From Streptomyces diastatochromogenes (GTDB lineage Bacteria > Actinomycetota > Actinomycetes > Streptomycetales > Streptomycetaceae), in assembly GCF_002242805.1 (NCBI RefSeq), contig NZ_MCGQ01000016.1, positions 62,481 through 126,480 on the forward strand: a DNA stretch of 64,000 nucleotides. The letters are read 5' to 3'. Below are positions 51,901-59,919 of this stretch, piece after piece. A program made the translations under genes and the position numbers. Below the pieces are notes generated by a model. That model was given only the letters and a program-made list of their open reading frames with translations. It ran no database searches and had not been told where the DNA came from. Position 1 is the stretch's first letter; each line of letters starts with the position of its first letter.

Positions 51901-52537
51901 ACGCGCCGGGAACCAGATCCAGTTGAACACCCCCGGCTGGGGCGACTCCGGGCCCGACCACACCGGCTTCGGCGACGTGTGGAGCGACGGGAGCGGGATG
52001 AGCCAGACCACCGCCGTCTACCTGGACGGCACGCTGGTCGACCGGCGCACCAGCTCCGGCGTCTACGTCTGGGACGCGCCCGCCGACGAGCACACCTACA
52101 AGGTGGTCACCGACACCGCCCTGGACGCCGGCCACTGGCAGCCCGCCACCAAGGGCCACACCGAGTGGACCTTCCGCTCGGCGGCCACCCCGGAGGACCG
52201 CTGGACCTACCTGCCGCTGATCAACCTCGCCTTCGACCTCGACACCGACCTTTCCGGCCGGGTGCGCGCGGGGCAGCGCATCCCGGTCGGACTCGGCGCC
52301 GAGTACGTGGCGAAGGCGGCCGGCACCGGCACCCTCGGCGGCGGCCGCCTGGAGGTGTCGTACGACGACGGCACGACCTGGCGGACGGTCCCCCTGACCA
52401 CCGGCCCGGGCGCCTCCTGGCGCGGCACGCTGACCGTGCCGCGCGGCGCCGCCCGTGTCTCCCTGCGGGCCTCGGCCCACGACGACAAGGGCGGCTCGGT
52501 GACCCAGGAGATCATCCGTGCGGTGGCGGTGCGGTAG
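48920..52537 (+). CDS. Large secreted subtilisin-like (S8) peptidase
   Basis: A 1205-residue exported protease. Signal peptide to about residue 30 (TAPAVAQ), a propeptide of about 160 residues, then the S8 domain. Catalytic Asp217 is in VAVLDTGVD, His249 in NGHGTHV and Ser422 in GTSMATPH; Asn347 in AAGNTG forms the oxyanion hole. A long C-terminal part contains beta-sandwich segments and a PA-like domain (GKAVLAHLTDGADPAALAQA), probably for substrate binding. Unlike cell-wall proteinases there is no sortase signal or anchor. The gene is divergent from the Trypco1-like gene and ends one base before the convergent carboxyltransferase stop. Confidence 0.96.
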   Translation: MTRGPVRRGAALLATGLVIALSPTAPAVAQQAVTAAPRTPDAATTVTLVTGDRVTVTDLGQGRKTVTVQRPRGATGAVRTQVGDGDITVVPDEVLPYLRAGTLDRRLFDVSGLIRQGLTDAKADALPLIVTYAKGARAVTPAGAEQTRALPSLRGAAVEADRGRTFWRSFTHRHTVGKVWLDGRVKADMAESNAQIGTRAAWDAGLTGKGVTVAVLDTGVDLSHPDLKDRVTATRSFIDGQEVADRNGHGTHVTSTVGGSGAASDGKEKGVAPGATLAVGKVLSDQGSGSESQIIAGMEWAARDVHARVISMSLGSTEASDGTDPMAQAVNTLSEETGALFVVAAGNTGSPSSIGSPGAADAALTVGAVDSADQAAYFTSAGPRYGDNALKPDLSAPGVDILAARSQLVSGSGYYTSMSGTSMATPHIAGAAALLAEEHPDWTGAQLKDALMSSSQQLDASAYLLGAGRVSVADAVKADLTATGSADLGFYSWPYAANQPVTRTLTYRNSSDQDVRLKLSVQGGPDGVATLADPTLTVPAHGTASTTVTGDGSKAPVGESSGQIVASAPDGTPLAHTVFGLVKEEERYTLTVHVKDRDGTPTAADLAVQRLAAAEDAQPAHVGDSGTLKLRLKPGTYSLASFLDVRGSHGADSLGLGFLAAPEITLDRDRDVTLDGRKLRKVKADVDRRTETHQLLMEYDRTANGADLFGAVQVPLTYDSVFAAPTEKVTQGGFEYRTVWRLAKPMLQVKGVGEATVQAGGTLIDGHTKLPLADVGDGPFTGVAGKAVLAHLTDGADPAALAQAAQDAGAKALFVTDDAPGRLMAWWGTDDNADRPLQIATVNRADAARLRAAGRVDMTGTRNSPYVYDLSEGHRGAIPDRDLTYAPSKRQLAAVHVKFHAAQPVSGGEFRYSITGAFPIGLGFQERVDLPAERTDYVSTGPGQLWHESVTARDGALEERSGLVRYEGGSRPELNWFRPVWHPWLGTGLGWGQQRAGNQIQLNTPGWGDSGPDHTGFGDVWSDGSGMSQTTAVYLDGTLVDRRTSSGVYVWDAPADEHTYKVVTDTALDAGHWQPATKGHTEWTFRSAATPEDRWTYLPLINLAFDLDTDLSGRVRAGQRIPVGLGAEYVAKAAGTGTLGGGRLEVSYDDGTTWRTVPLTTGPGASWRGTLTVPRGAARVSLRASAHDDKGGSVTQEIIRAVAVR

Positions 52538-52538
52538 C

Positions 52539-53891
52539 TCAGGGGCGGGGGTGGTCCGCGGCTTCGACGATGCCTCGGACCACCCCCAGCTCCACCAGGT
52601 CCTGAGGCCGGATGCGCAGCTGGTCGGCGGTCGCCTCCACCTCCTTGGGCGGGCGCTTGAGGATCGCCGCCGCGAGTTCCGGGGCGATCACCGAGAAGTA
52701 ACTGTCCGGCGTGGCCCAGGTGTTGCCGGGAGCGGCCAGCGCGAGCGCACCGCCGGAGCCGCCCTCACCGACGACCAGCGTGGTGATCGGCACCCGGGCG
52801 GCGGCCACCGCCCCGAACACCTCGGCGATCGCCGCCCCGGCCCCCTGCCGCTCCGCCTCGGCGTCGTTGGCCGCACCCGGCGTGTCCACCAGCGTCAGTA
52901 CCGGGATGTCCAGCCGGTCCGCGAGCCGGATCAGCCGGGCCGCGGTGCGATACCCCGCGGGCCGGGTCGCCGCCCCTGTCTGTGCCGCGTACGCCACGGT
53001 ACGGCCGTCCCGCTCACCGAACCCGCACAGCATGCCGTCGGGATCCGTACCGCCACAGCGGTCGCCGCTCAGGGAGACCCGGCGGGTGAAGTAGGCGTCC
53101 AAGTAGGCCTGCGCACGCGGACGTTCGGGGGCGCGGGCGCGCCGCACGGCTTCCCAGCCGGTGGCGGGCAGGTCGGGGGTGCCGAGGGCGTGCGGTGCCG
53201 CGGCCTCCTGCGCGGGAGTGGTGAGCAGCCGCAGCCATGCCCCCAGGGTCTCCCGCAGCTCCTCCGGCCGTACCACCGCGTCCGCCGACCCCACCGCCAC
53301 CTGTGCCTCCGCGGTGTAGGCGGCCGGGTCCGCGTCCGGGGGCCGGACCCGGGAACCCGCGAAGCCCACCTGGGCGCCCGGGAGCGCCAGGATCACATCG
53401 GCCCCGGCACCGAGGGTGGCCCAGCCGCCGCCGGTCGTGGGGTCCCGCAACACCGCGATCTGCGGCAGGCCCGCCTCCCGGGTGAGCGCCGACTCACGGG
53501 CCACACGCTGCAACTGGGTCAGCGCCAGCATGCCCTCCTGCATCCGGCTGCCGCCGGTGGCGACCAACGGTACGACCGGGAGCCGGTGGGCCCGGGCGTG
53601 GTGGTACGCCGCCTCCAGCCGGTCGCCGGTGCGCTCGCCCAGGGATCCGCCGAGGAAGCCGAACTCGAACGCGATCAGCACGGCCCGGGTGCCCCCGACG
53701 CGCGCGGTGCCGCAGACGACCGACTCCTCCTCGCCGGTGCGCTCGGCGGCACGGGCGCGCGAGGCGTCGTAACCCTGCCAGCCGAGCGGGCCGTCGGCCT
53801 TCGGATTCCTTATCCTGCCCGGGAGTTCCTCGAAGGTCGCCTCGTCCGCGACCAGCGCCAGGATCTTCCGCGCCGACAGTCGCTCAGGCAT
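52539..53891 (-). CDS. Fused acyl-CoA carboxyltransferase (beta-alpha)
   Basis: A 450-residue carboxyltransferase with two crotonase-like halves. The first is beta-like (LIAFEFGFLGGSLG, VVPLVATGGSRMQEGMLAL), and the second alpha-like (TLVDTPGAANDAEAERQGAG, VVGEGGSGGALALA). The zinc ribbon of AccD is absent. Its ATG lies eight bases inside the end of matB, so both are co-expressed. It might make malonyl-CoA as part of an acetyl-CoA carboxylase, or, since malonate decarboxylase subunits MdcD/MdcE are homologous, act on malonyl thioesters derived from MatB. The sequence does not decide. Confidence 0.85.
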   Translation of the reverse strand: MPERLSARKILALVADEATFEELPGRIRNPKADGPLGWQGYDASRARAAERTGEEESVVCGTARVGGTRAVLIAFEFGFLGGSLGERTGDRLEAAYHHARAHRLPVVPLVATGGSRMQEGMLALTQLQRVARESALTREAGLPQIAVLRDPTTGGGWATLGAGADVILALPGAQVGFAGSRVRPPDADPAAYTAEAQVAVGSADAVVRPEELRETLGAWLRLLTTPAQEAAAPHALGTPDLPATGWEAVRRARAPERPRAQAYLDAYFTRRVSLSGDRCGGTDPDGMLCGFGERDGRTVAYAAQTGAATRPAGYRTAARLIRLADRLDIPVLTLVDTPGAANDAEAERQGAGAAIAEVFGAVAAARVPITTLVVGEGGSGGALALAAPGNTWATPDSYFSVIAPELAAAILKRPPKEVEATADQLRIRPQDLVELGVVRGIVEAADHPRP

Positions 53892-55332
53892 CGGCCACCA
53901 GCGCCCGCTTCATGATCTTCCCCATGTCGTTGCGGGGGAGCGCCTCCAGGTAGCGGACCACCCGCGGCCGCTTGTGCGGCGCCAGCCGCCGGGCCACATG
54001 ACCGGCCAACTCCTCGGCGGCCGGCGGCGACTGCGGGTCCGCCGGGACGATCCACGCCACGATCCGCTCGCCCAGGTCCGCGTCCGGCTCCCCGGTGACC
54101 GCCGCCTCCCGCACCCCCGGATGCTCCAGCAGGGCGTTCTCGATCTCGCCGGCCCCGATCTTGTAACCGCCGCTCTTGATGAGATCGGTGGCCTTGCGCC
54201 CGACGATCCGCACGTACCCGTCGCTCTCGCGCACCGCCATGTCACCGGTGCGGAACCAGCCGTCGGCGGTGAAGGCGGCGGCGGTCGCGTCGGGCCGGTT
54301 CAGGTACTCGGTGAACAGGTTCGGGCCGCGCACCTGGATCTCGCCGACGGTCTCCCCGTCGTACGCGGCCACCTCCGTGCCGTCCTCCTCCACCAGCCGC
54401 AGCTCGACCCCGGGCAGCGGCACACCGACGGTCCCCGCGCGGGCCTCCCCGTCGGCCCGCACGCTGGTGTTCATCAGCGTCTCGGTCATGCCGTACCGCT
54501 CGATCACCCGCCGCCCGGTCGCGGCCGCGATCCGCTCGTGGTCGTGCACGGGCAGCGCGGCCGAGCCGGAGACCAGCAGCCGGGCCCCGGCCAGGGCCTT
54601 GGCCAGTTCCGGGTCGCCGGGGAGGGCCTCGGCGATGCGGTGGTACATCGTCGGCACCCCGAACAGCATGGTCGCGCCGTCGTTCAGCTCCCGGGCCACG
54701 CCCTCGGTGGTGAACCGCCCCAGGTGCCGCACCGAGCCGCCGCGCCGCAGCGGGCCGAGGATCCCCAGCACGAGCCCGTGCACATGGAACAGGGGGAGCC
54801 CGTGCACCAGCACGTCGTCCTCCGTCCACTGCCAGGCGTCGGCGAGCGCGTCCAGGGTGGCGGCGAGGGCTCGGCGGGGGATGACGGCGCCCTTGGGGGG
54901 ACCGGTGGTGCCGGAGGTGTAGACGATAAGGGCGGGGGTGGTGTCGGAGGGCTGGTCCTCGGGGGTGGCGCCGGTGGCGGACGCGTCTACGTCGAACCGG
55001 TCCAAGTCGCTCAGAACGGAAGGGAGTTCGGCGCCGGGTGCGGCCAGGATCAGGTCCGGCGCGCTGTCGGAGACGATGTGCGCCAGCTCCTTCTCGCCCG
55101 ACTTCGGGTTGAGCGGCACCGCGGCCACCCCGGCGAGCAGTGCGCCGGTCACCGCCACGGCGGTCTCCAGCTCCGGGGTCGCCCAGACGGCCACCCGGCC
55201 GGCCCCGTGGATCCGTGCGGCGAGCGCACCGGCCGCGCCCGCGAGTGCGCCGTACGTCAACGACCGTTCGCCGAACCGCAGGGCGCACCGGTCACCGGGG
55301 CCGTCCGCCAGGGCGGGAAAGAGGGAGGACAC
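53884..55332 (-). CDS. matB: Malonyl-CoA synthetase MatB
   Basis: A 482-residue AMP-forming ligase that joins malonate (or methylmalonate) to CoA with ATP. YTSGTTGPPKG is the P-loop, ERYGMTETLMNTSVRADGE the adenylate site, and VGRKATDLIKSGGYKIGAGE the hinge. The C-terminal NDMGKIMKR holds the catalytic lysine. The sequence agrees closely, from memory, with the structurally studied S. coelicolor MatB. I start at GTG 55332 (VSSLFPAL), eight bases after AAGGAG, which matches that protein; GTG 55341 would overlap the ribosome site. It supplies extender units for fatty acid and polyketide synthesis. Confidence 0.96.
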   Translation of the reverse strand: MSSLFPALADGPGDRCALRFGERSLTYGALAGAAGALAARIHGAGRVAVWATPELETAVAVTGALLAGVAAVPLNPKSGEKELAHIVSDSAPDLILAAPGAELPSVLSDLDRFDVDASATGATPEDQPSDTTPALIVYTSGTTGPPKGAVIPRRALAATLDALADAWQWTEDDVLVHGLPLFHVHGLVLGILGPLRRGGSVRHLGRFTTEGVARELNDGATMLFGVPTMYHRIAEALPGDPELAKALAGARLLVSGSAALPVHDHERIAAATGRRVIERYGMTETLMNTSVRADGEARAGTVGVPLPGVELRLVEEDGTEVAAYDGETVGEIQVRGPNLFTEYLNRPDATAAAFTADGWFRTGDMAVRESDGYVRIVGRKATDLIKSGGYKIGAGEIENALLEHPGVREAAVTGEPDADLGERIVAWIVPADPQSPPAAEELAGHVARRLAPHKRPRVVRYLEALPRNDMGKIMKRALVADA

Positions 55333-55384
55333 GCGGCGCACTCCTTGGCTGTCTTGGCTGTCGGAAAGGCTCTCGGCACCCTTC

Positions 55385-55990
55385 CTACACCAGGAGCCTC
55401 GTTCCCACGACGGTGCTCAGATCGGGCGCGAGGCGCAATTCCGTCGCGCGGAGGGCGGGATGCTCCAACCAGTGCAGCCGGGCGAGGTCCGGGGTGCCCT
55501 CGTGCAGCGGCGGCCAGCCGGTCGCCGGGGTGAAGTCGTCGACGACGACCGTTCCGCCGGGTGCGAGCAGGCTCTCGACGCCGGCGGGCACGTCGCCGGG
55601 GACCTTGCCCTGCCCGCCGCCGTCGAGTACGAGCAGGTCGAAGGGGGCGTACTCCTCGATCCGCCGCCAGTCACCGGTGAGCACGGTGACTTCGGGACGG
55701 CCGGCGAAGACCTCGGCGGCGAGCCGGGCCCGCTCCGGGTCCCGCTCCACGCTGTACAGCCGCACGCCCGGCCCTGCCCCCGAGGCCAGCCAGGCCAGGC
55801 CTACGCCCAGCCCCGTCCCCGTCTCCCCGATCCGAGCCCGGGCGCCGCCCGCCAAGGCGTGCAGCAGGCGGCCCTGTTCGGGGCGGCAGGAGTAGGGGAA
55901 GCCGGAGGCGCGGGCAGCGGTGAGGGCCTGCCGCACGAGGGGCGGGAGGCCGTCCGTGCCGGTGTACGAGTCGGTACCGAGAGTCGCCAT
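55385..55990 (-). CDS. Class I SAM-dependent methyltransferase
   Basis: A 201-residue O-methyltransferase-like protein. ARIGETGTGLGVGLAWLASG is the glycine loop, VERDPERARLA the ribose-binding acidic end of strand 2, and LLVLDGGGQG with TVVVDDFTP the metal/substrate region. This is the layout of small catechol-type O-methyltransferases (often about 220 residues). I use the ATG at 55990 (MATLGTDSYTG). Upstream of matB on the same strand, 52 bases apart, so co-transcription is possible. Substrate unknown. Confidence 0.85.
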   Translation of the reverse strand: MATLGTDSYTGTDGLPPLVRQALTAARASGFPYSCRPEQGRLLHALAGGARARIGETGTGLGVGLAWLASGAGPGVRLYSVERDPERARLAAEVFAGRPEVTVLTGDWRRIEEYAPFDLLVLDGGGQGKVPGDVPAGVESLLAPGGTVVVDDFTPATGWPPLHEGTPDLARLHWLEHPALRATELRLAPDLSTVVGTRLLV

Positions 55991-56000
55991 ACAGCCACTT

Positions 56001-57074
56001 CTATCCGACGGACACGGGTGGATGGGTGGGCAGGACGACATCGGCGACGACACAGCTCACGTTGTCGGGTCCGCCCGCGGCATTGGCCTCGTCGATCAGC
56101 GCCCGACCCGGGTCCTCGCCGGCGAGCAGCTCCCTGATCCGCTCGTCCGGGACGACACCGGTCAAGCCGTCGGAGCACAGCAGGTACCGGTCGTCGGCCC
56201 GGGCCTCGTGCAGGCGCAGGTCGGGAGTCGGGGCCGCATCGCCGGTCAGGGCCTTGAGCAGCAGGGTCCGCTGCGGGTGGCTCTCGGCCTCCTCCGGCGT
56301 CAGGCGGCCCTCGTCGATCAGGGACTGGACGACGCTGTGGTCGTGGGTGATCCGGAACAGCTCGCCGTCCCGCAGCAGATACGCCCGTGAGTCCCCGATG
56401 TGGACGAGGGCCAGCTGCGATCCCGTCCACAGCAGTGCGGTGAGGGTGGTGCCGATGGCGGCGCTGCCCCCGGCGACGTCCTGGACCGCCTCGGTCGCCC
56501 CGCGCACGGCGTCCTCCAGCAGGTTCAGCACATTGCCGGCGGCGATCTCCTCTCCCTCTTCCAGGAACTTCAGCGCTTCCACGGCCGCGCTGCTCGCCGG
56601 CGCCCCCGCCGGACCGAAGCCGTCGGCCACGGCGAGCAGCCTACGGCCCGCGTACACCGTGTCCTGATTGGCCGGGCGGACGTGCCCACGGTCGGAGTGG
56701 GCGGAGTAACGGAGTTCCAGCATGGTGGTGTGGTCCCTTCTCGATTCGCCGGTCAGCTGGTCGACGAGGAACGCGGCGAGATCCCGCCGTACGGCCGTCT
56801 CCGCCTCGACCCGGGCCCAGTACGCCCGGATCTCCCGCGCGGCGTCCGCCGGGCTCAGGGCGCACACCGCGCGGATCTCGGCCAGCGGCATGCCCAGCCG
56901 TCGTAGCCAGGCCACGAGGCGGGCCTGCTGGAGCTGTGCCCTGGCGTAGTACCGGTAGCCGGTGTCCGGGTCGACCCGGGCGGGCCGCAGCAACTCCAGC
57001 TCGTCGTAGAGCCGCAGGGCCTTTGGGGACAGCCGGCTCGCCTTGGCGAAGGCTCCGATCGTCAGCAAGTCCAT
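56001..57074 (-). CDS. MerR-type DNA-binding domain fused to PP2C phosphatase
   Basis: A 357-residue fusion. Residues 1-70 are a MerR helix-turn-helix (LTIGAFAKASRLSPKALRLY, GYRYYARAQLQQARLV), and a dimerisation helix follows. From about residue 120 a full PP2C domain appears: SAHSDRGHVRPANQD, VADGFG, HIGDSRAYLLRDGE, LLCSDGLTG and GGPDNVSCVV, so the metal-binding aspartates are kept. It should dephosphorylate Ser/Thr while bound near its own promoter. The ATG at 57074 gives the standard MerR N-terminus. A perfect CTTCACC palindrome lies 43 bases upstream. Confidence 0.92.
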   Translation of the reverse strand: MDLLTIGAFAKASRLSPKALRLYDELELLRPARVDPDTGYRYYARAQLQQARLVAWLRRLGMPLAEIRAVCALSPADAAREIRAYWARVEAETAVRRDLAAFLVDQLTGESRRDHTTMLELRYSAHSDRGHVRPANQDTVYAGRRLLAVADGFGPAGAPASSAAVEALKFLEEGEEIAAGNVLNLLEDAVRGATEAVQDVAGGSAAIGTTLTALLWTGSQLALVHIGDSRAYLLRDGELFRITHDHSVVQSLIDEGRLTPEEAESHPQRTLLLKALTGDAAPTPDLRLHEARADDRYLLCSDGLTGVVPDERIRELLAGEDPGRALIDEANAAGGPDNVSCVVADVVLPTHPPVSVG

Positions 57075-57116
57075 GAAGCTCCTCGCGCTCCTCGTCGTCT
57101 GCCACCGATGCTGGGG

Positions 57117-57133
57117 CTTCACCAAAGGTGAAG
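57117..57133. promoter_or_regulatory. MerR-type palindrome in the divergent promoter
   Basis: CTTCACC-AAA-GGTGAAG is a perfect 7-3-7 inverted repeat between the MerR-PP2C and ATP-grasp genes. It looks like the near-contiguous palindromes that MerR proteins bind between -35 and -10. Confidence 0.65.
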
Positions 57134-57212
57134 GTCAAATGCGTTGTCGTGGTTCCTGTCGCGCTTGTTAGCCTCACAGCCGATCGGACCGTCGTACGAC
57201 AGGGAGCCCGCC

Positions 57213-58088
57213 GTGCCCCGTATCGCCCTCGCCACCTACGACCCCGGAGCCGAGCCGAGCAAGGACAGCGACCTGCCGGTGCTGGTGCGGGCCCTGCGGG
57301 AGGCGGGGGCCGAGGCCGAGAGCCGGGCCTGGGACGACCCGGACACGGACTGGGGCGGCTACGACCTCGTCGTCATCCGGTCGACCTGGGACTACAGCTG
57401 GCGCGCCGAGGAGTTCGAGGCGTGGGTGGAGCGGGTCGGCGCCGTGTCGCGCCTGGCCAATCCGCCCGCCGTGGTGCGCTGGAACTCCGACAAGCGGTAT
57501 CTCGGGGAGCTGGCGGCGGCCGGTGTGCCCACCGTGCCCACGCGCTACATCGCTCCGGGCGAGCCCGCTGACCTGCCTCTCGATCACGAGTACGTGATCA
57601 AGCCGACCTCCGGTGCGGGCGCCCGGTTCGCCGCCCGCTATGCCCCCGGCGAGCGCGAGACGGCCGTACGGCAGCTGGCGCGGATGCACGCGGAGGGGTT
57701 CACGGCGATGGTGCAGCCGTATGTGCGGGGCATCGACGTCAGCGGGGAGCGGGCGCTGCAGTTCTTCGGCGGCGGCCTGCTGCACGCCAGCCGGAAGGGT
57801 GCCGTCCTCTCGCCCGGTACCCCTTACGACGCCGACAAGGTCGCCCACCCCGACCTGGAGCCCTGGCAGCCCACGGACGCCGAACTCGCGGTGGCGGAGA
57901 AGGCGTTGACCGTCGTGCCCGGTGGTGCCCCCGAGTTGCTGTACGCGCGCGTGGACCTTGTCGACGGGGAGGACGGGCAGCCGCGGGTGATGGAACTGGA
58001 GCTGGTGGAGCCGAACCTGTTCCTGTTCCTGCACCCGGGCTCGCTGCCGCGCGTCACCGAGGCGGTCCTGGCGGCGGCTCAGGACTGA
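57213..58088 (+). CDS. ATP-grasp family ligase
   Basis: A 291-residue ATP-grasp protein. PRIALATYDPGAEPSKDSDL opens the N-domain and STWDYSWRAEEF follows. YVIKPTSGAGARFAARYAPG is the lysine/Ser-rich ATP loop, MVQPYVRGIDVSGERAL the conserved hinge, and RVMELELVEPNLFLF the Glu/Asn metal site. These enzymes couple a carboxylate to an amine or thiol with ATP; peptide-like ligases are common. GTG 57213 follows AGGGAG; upstream in-frame codons to 57144 look like promoter. It is divergent from MerR-PP2C and overlaps the convergent LysR stop by ten bases. Confidence 0.9.
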   Translation: MPRIALATYDPGAEPSKDSDLPVLVRALREAGAEAESRAWDDPDTDWGGYDLVVIRSTWDYSWRAEEFEAWVERVGAVSRLANPPAVVRWNSDKRYLGELAAAGVPTVPTRYIAPGEPADLPLDHEYVIKPTSGAGARFAARYAPGERETAVRQLARMHAEGFTAMVQPYVRGIDVSGERALQFFGGGLLHASRKGAVLSPGTPYDADKVAHPDLEPWQPTDAELAVAEKALTVVPGGAPELLYARVDLVDGEDGQPRVMELELVEPNLFLFLHPGSLPRVTEAVLAAAQD

Positions 58089-58984
58089 CCGACGGTGGCC
58101 CGGCAGGCCTCCGCGTACGCCCTGACCAGCGGGCGCCCCTCGTCCTCGCGGCGCCACGCCAGGGCGTAGCGGCTGGGGCCGATGCCCCGGACCGGGCGGG
58201 TGGTGACACCGCCCAGGGTGATCAGCGGGGCGTTGCCCTCGGCGAGCAGGCAGACGCCGAGGCCGGCGACCAGCGCCTCGTACGTCTCCTCCACCCCGGC
58301 GATCTCGGCGCCGATGCGCGGCGGGCGGCCCGCCCGGGCGTCCAGGGCGAGCCAGTAGTCGCGCAGCGGGCCCGCGGTCCTGGGGAGAGCGAGGAACGGC
58401 TCGTCCAGCAGGTCCGTGAAGTCGATCTCGGCGCGGGCGGCGAGGGGGTGTGTGTCGGGGAGGGCGACCAGGCGGGGTTCCTCGGCGAGGACGGTCCAGG
58501 CGTAGCGCTCCTCGTCGGGCAGCGGCAGCCACACGAAGGCGACGTCCGCGCTGCCGTCCGCGAGGCCCGCCGTCGGGTCCTCCCAGCTCACCTGGCGCAG
58601 CCGGGCGGTGGCCTCGGGGTGCGCGGCGGTGAAGCGGGAGCGGATGGCCGGGAGGAGCCCGCCCCGGCCGGGGCTGGTGCTCATGCCCACCGTGAGCGTG
58701 CTGCGCTGCGTCGCCTTGGCCGCCTCCACCGCGGCCGCGCCCTCCTCCCACGCGGCCAGCACCTGCCGGGCGTGCGGCAGCAGCGCCTCGCCCGCGGCCG
58801 TCAGCGCCACCCCGTGCCGGTCGCGGTGCAGCAGCTCGGCCCCCAACTGGCGCTCCAGCGCCCGGATCTGCTTGCTGAGCGCGGGCTGTGACACATACAG
58901 CCGCTCGGCGGCGCGCGTGAAGTGCAGCTCCTCGGCGACGGCGACGAAGTAGCGCAGGTCCCGGGCATGGACGTCCATGGTCAT
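58079..58984 (-). CDS. LysR family transcriptional regulator
   Basis: A 301-residue LTTR. The helix-turn-helix is HARDLRYFVAVAEELHFTRA followed by AERLYVSQPALSKQIRALE. The periplasmic-binding-like effector domain has TLTVGMSTSPGRGG, WLPLPDEERYAWTVL and a late LAWRREDEGRPLVRAY. Starts at 58984 and 58978 are two codons apart and neither has a clear ribosome site. It runs divergently from an SDR gene, the normal LysR arrangement, and probably activates that gene and represses itself from the 98-base shared region. Confidence 0.93.
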   Translation of the reverse strand: MTMDVHARDLRYFVAVAEELHFTRAAERLYVSQPALSKQIRALERQLGAELLHRDRHGVALTAAGEALLPHARQVLAAWEEGAAAVEAAKATQRSTLTVGMSTSPGRGGLLPAIRSRFTAAHPEATARLRQVSWEDPTAGLADGSADVAFVWLPLPDEERYAWTVLAEEPRLVALPDTHPLAARAEIDFTDLLDEPFLALPRTAGPLRDYWLALDARAGRPPRIGAEIAGVEETYEALVAGLGVCLLAEGNAPLITLGGVTTRPVRGIGPSRYALAWRREDEGRPLVRAYAEACRATVGQS

Positions 58985-59042
58985 AACCGTTGGCTATCAC
59001 CGTGAGTCTTGGACGGGCAACGGCATTAGGCACCAAGGTGGT

Positions 59043-59062
59043 TCGTGTCAGGACACACACGA
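59043..59062. promoter_or_regulatory. Inverted repeat between lysR and SDR genes
   Basis: TCGTGT and ACACGA flank eight bases, and GTGTC-AG-GACAC is nested within (59045-59056). It lies 21-40 bases before the SDR start; possible LysR recognition or activation site. Confidence 0.4.
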
Positions 59063-59082
59063 GGTGGATACGGGGAGTTGCC

Positions 59083-59913
59083 GTGAACAAGGTATGGCTG
59101 GTTACCGGTGCGAGCAGCGGGTTCGGGCGGGCGATCACCGAGGTGGCGGTCGCCGCGGGTGATGTGGTGGTCGGCGCGGCCCGGCGTCCCGAGGCGCTGG
59201 ACGACCTGGTGGCCGCGCACCCCGACCAGGTGGAGGCGCTGCGGCTGGACGTCACCGATCCGGCCGCGATCGAGGAGGCCGTACGGGACGTAGTGGCCCG
59301 GCACGGGCGGATCGACGTGCTGGTCAACAACGCGGGGCGTACGCATGTCGGTGCCGTCGAGGAGACCACCGACCAGGAGCTGCGGGAGCTGTTCGACCTC
59401 CACTTCTTCGGCCCGGCGGCCCTCGTGCGGGCGGTGCTGCCGCACCTGCGGGAGCGGCGCTCGGGCGCGATCGTGCAGATGAGCAGCATGGGCGGGCAGA
59501 TGTCCTTCGCGGGCTTCGGGGCGTACAGCGGGACGAAGTTCGCGCTGGAGGGCATGTCCGAGGCGCTCGCGGACGAGGTGCGGGAGTTCGGCATCAAGGT
59601 GCTGATCGTGGAGCCGGGCGGCTTCCGGACCTCGCTGATGGACCCCGCCCGGGCCGGGGTCAGCGCGGACAGCGGGACGTACGCCAGGGTGAGCGAGACC
59701 CGCGGGCTCGTCGCGGGCGGCGACGGTACGCAGCCCGGTGACCCGGCCAAGGCGGCGGCCCTCATCCTGGCCGCGCTGGAGGCGGAGCGGACCCCGCTGC
59801 GGCTGCCGCTCGGCGACGACGGGGTGAGCGCCGTCCTGGGCCACCTCGACCAGGTCCGCGAGGACGTCACCGCGTGGGAGAAGCAGGCCAGGGCTACGGC
59901 CTTCGACGCCTGA
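59083..59913 (+). CDS. SDR family NAD(P)-dependent oxidoreductase
   Basis: A 276-residue short-chain dehydrogenase. VWLVTGASSGFGRAITEVAV is the cofactor loop, VLVNNAGRTHVG follows at residue 80, and QMSSMGGQ and YSGTKFALEGM give the catalytic Ser, Tyr and Lys. The C-terminal extension matches the 'oxidoreductase, SDR (DltE/retinal) type' near 275-280 residues. GTG 59083 is chosen because GGGGAG precedes it by six bases. Target of the divergent LysR regulator by position. Substrate unknown. Confidence 0.93.
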   Translation: MNKVWLVTGASSGFGRAITEVAVAAGDVVVGAARRPEALDDLVAAHPDQVEALRLDVTDPAAIEEAVRDVVARHGRIDVLVNNAGRTHVGAVEETTDQELRELFDLHFFGPAALVRAVLPHLRERRSGAIVQMSSMGGQMSFAGFGAYSGTKFALEGMSEALADEVREFGIKVLIVEPGGFRTSLMDPARAGVSADSGTYARVSETRGLVAGGDGTQPGDPAKAAALILAALEAERTPLRLPLGDDGVSAVLGHLDQVREDVTAWEKQARATAFDA

Positions 59914-59919
59914 GCCCGC

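Noticed and set aside
48215..52480. Very long minus-strand open frame opposite the subtilase
   Set aside because: Composition artefact of the antisense strand. The plus strand has an intact catalytic triad and signal peptide.
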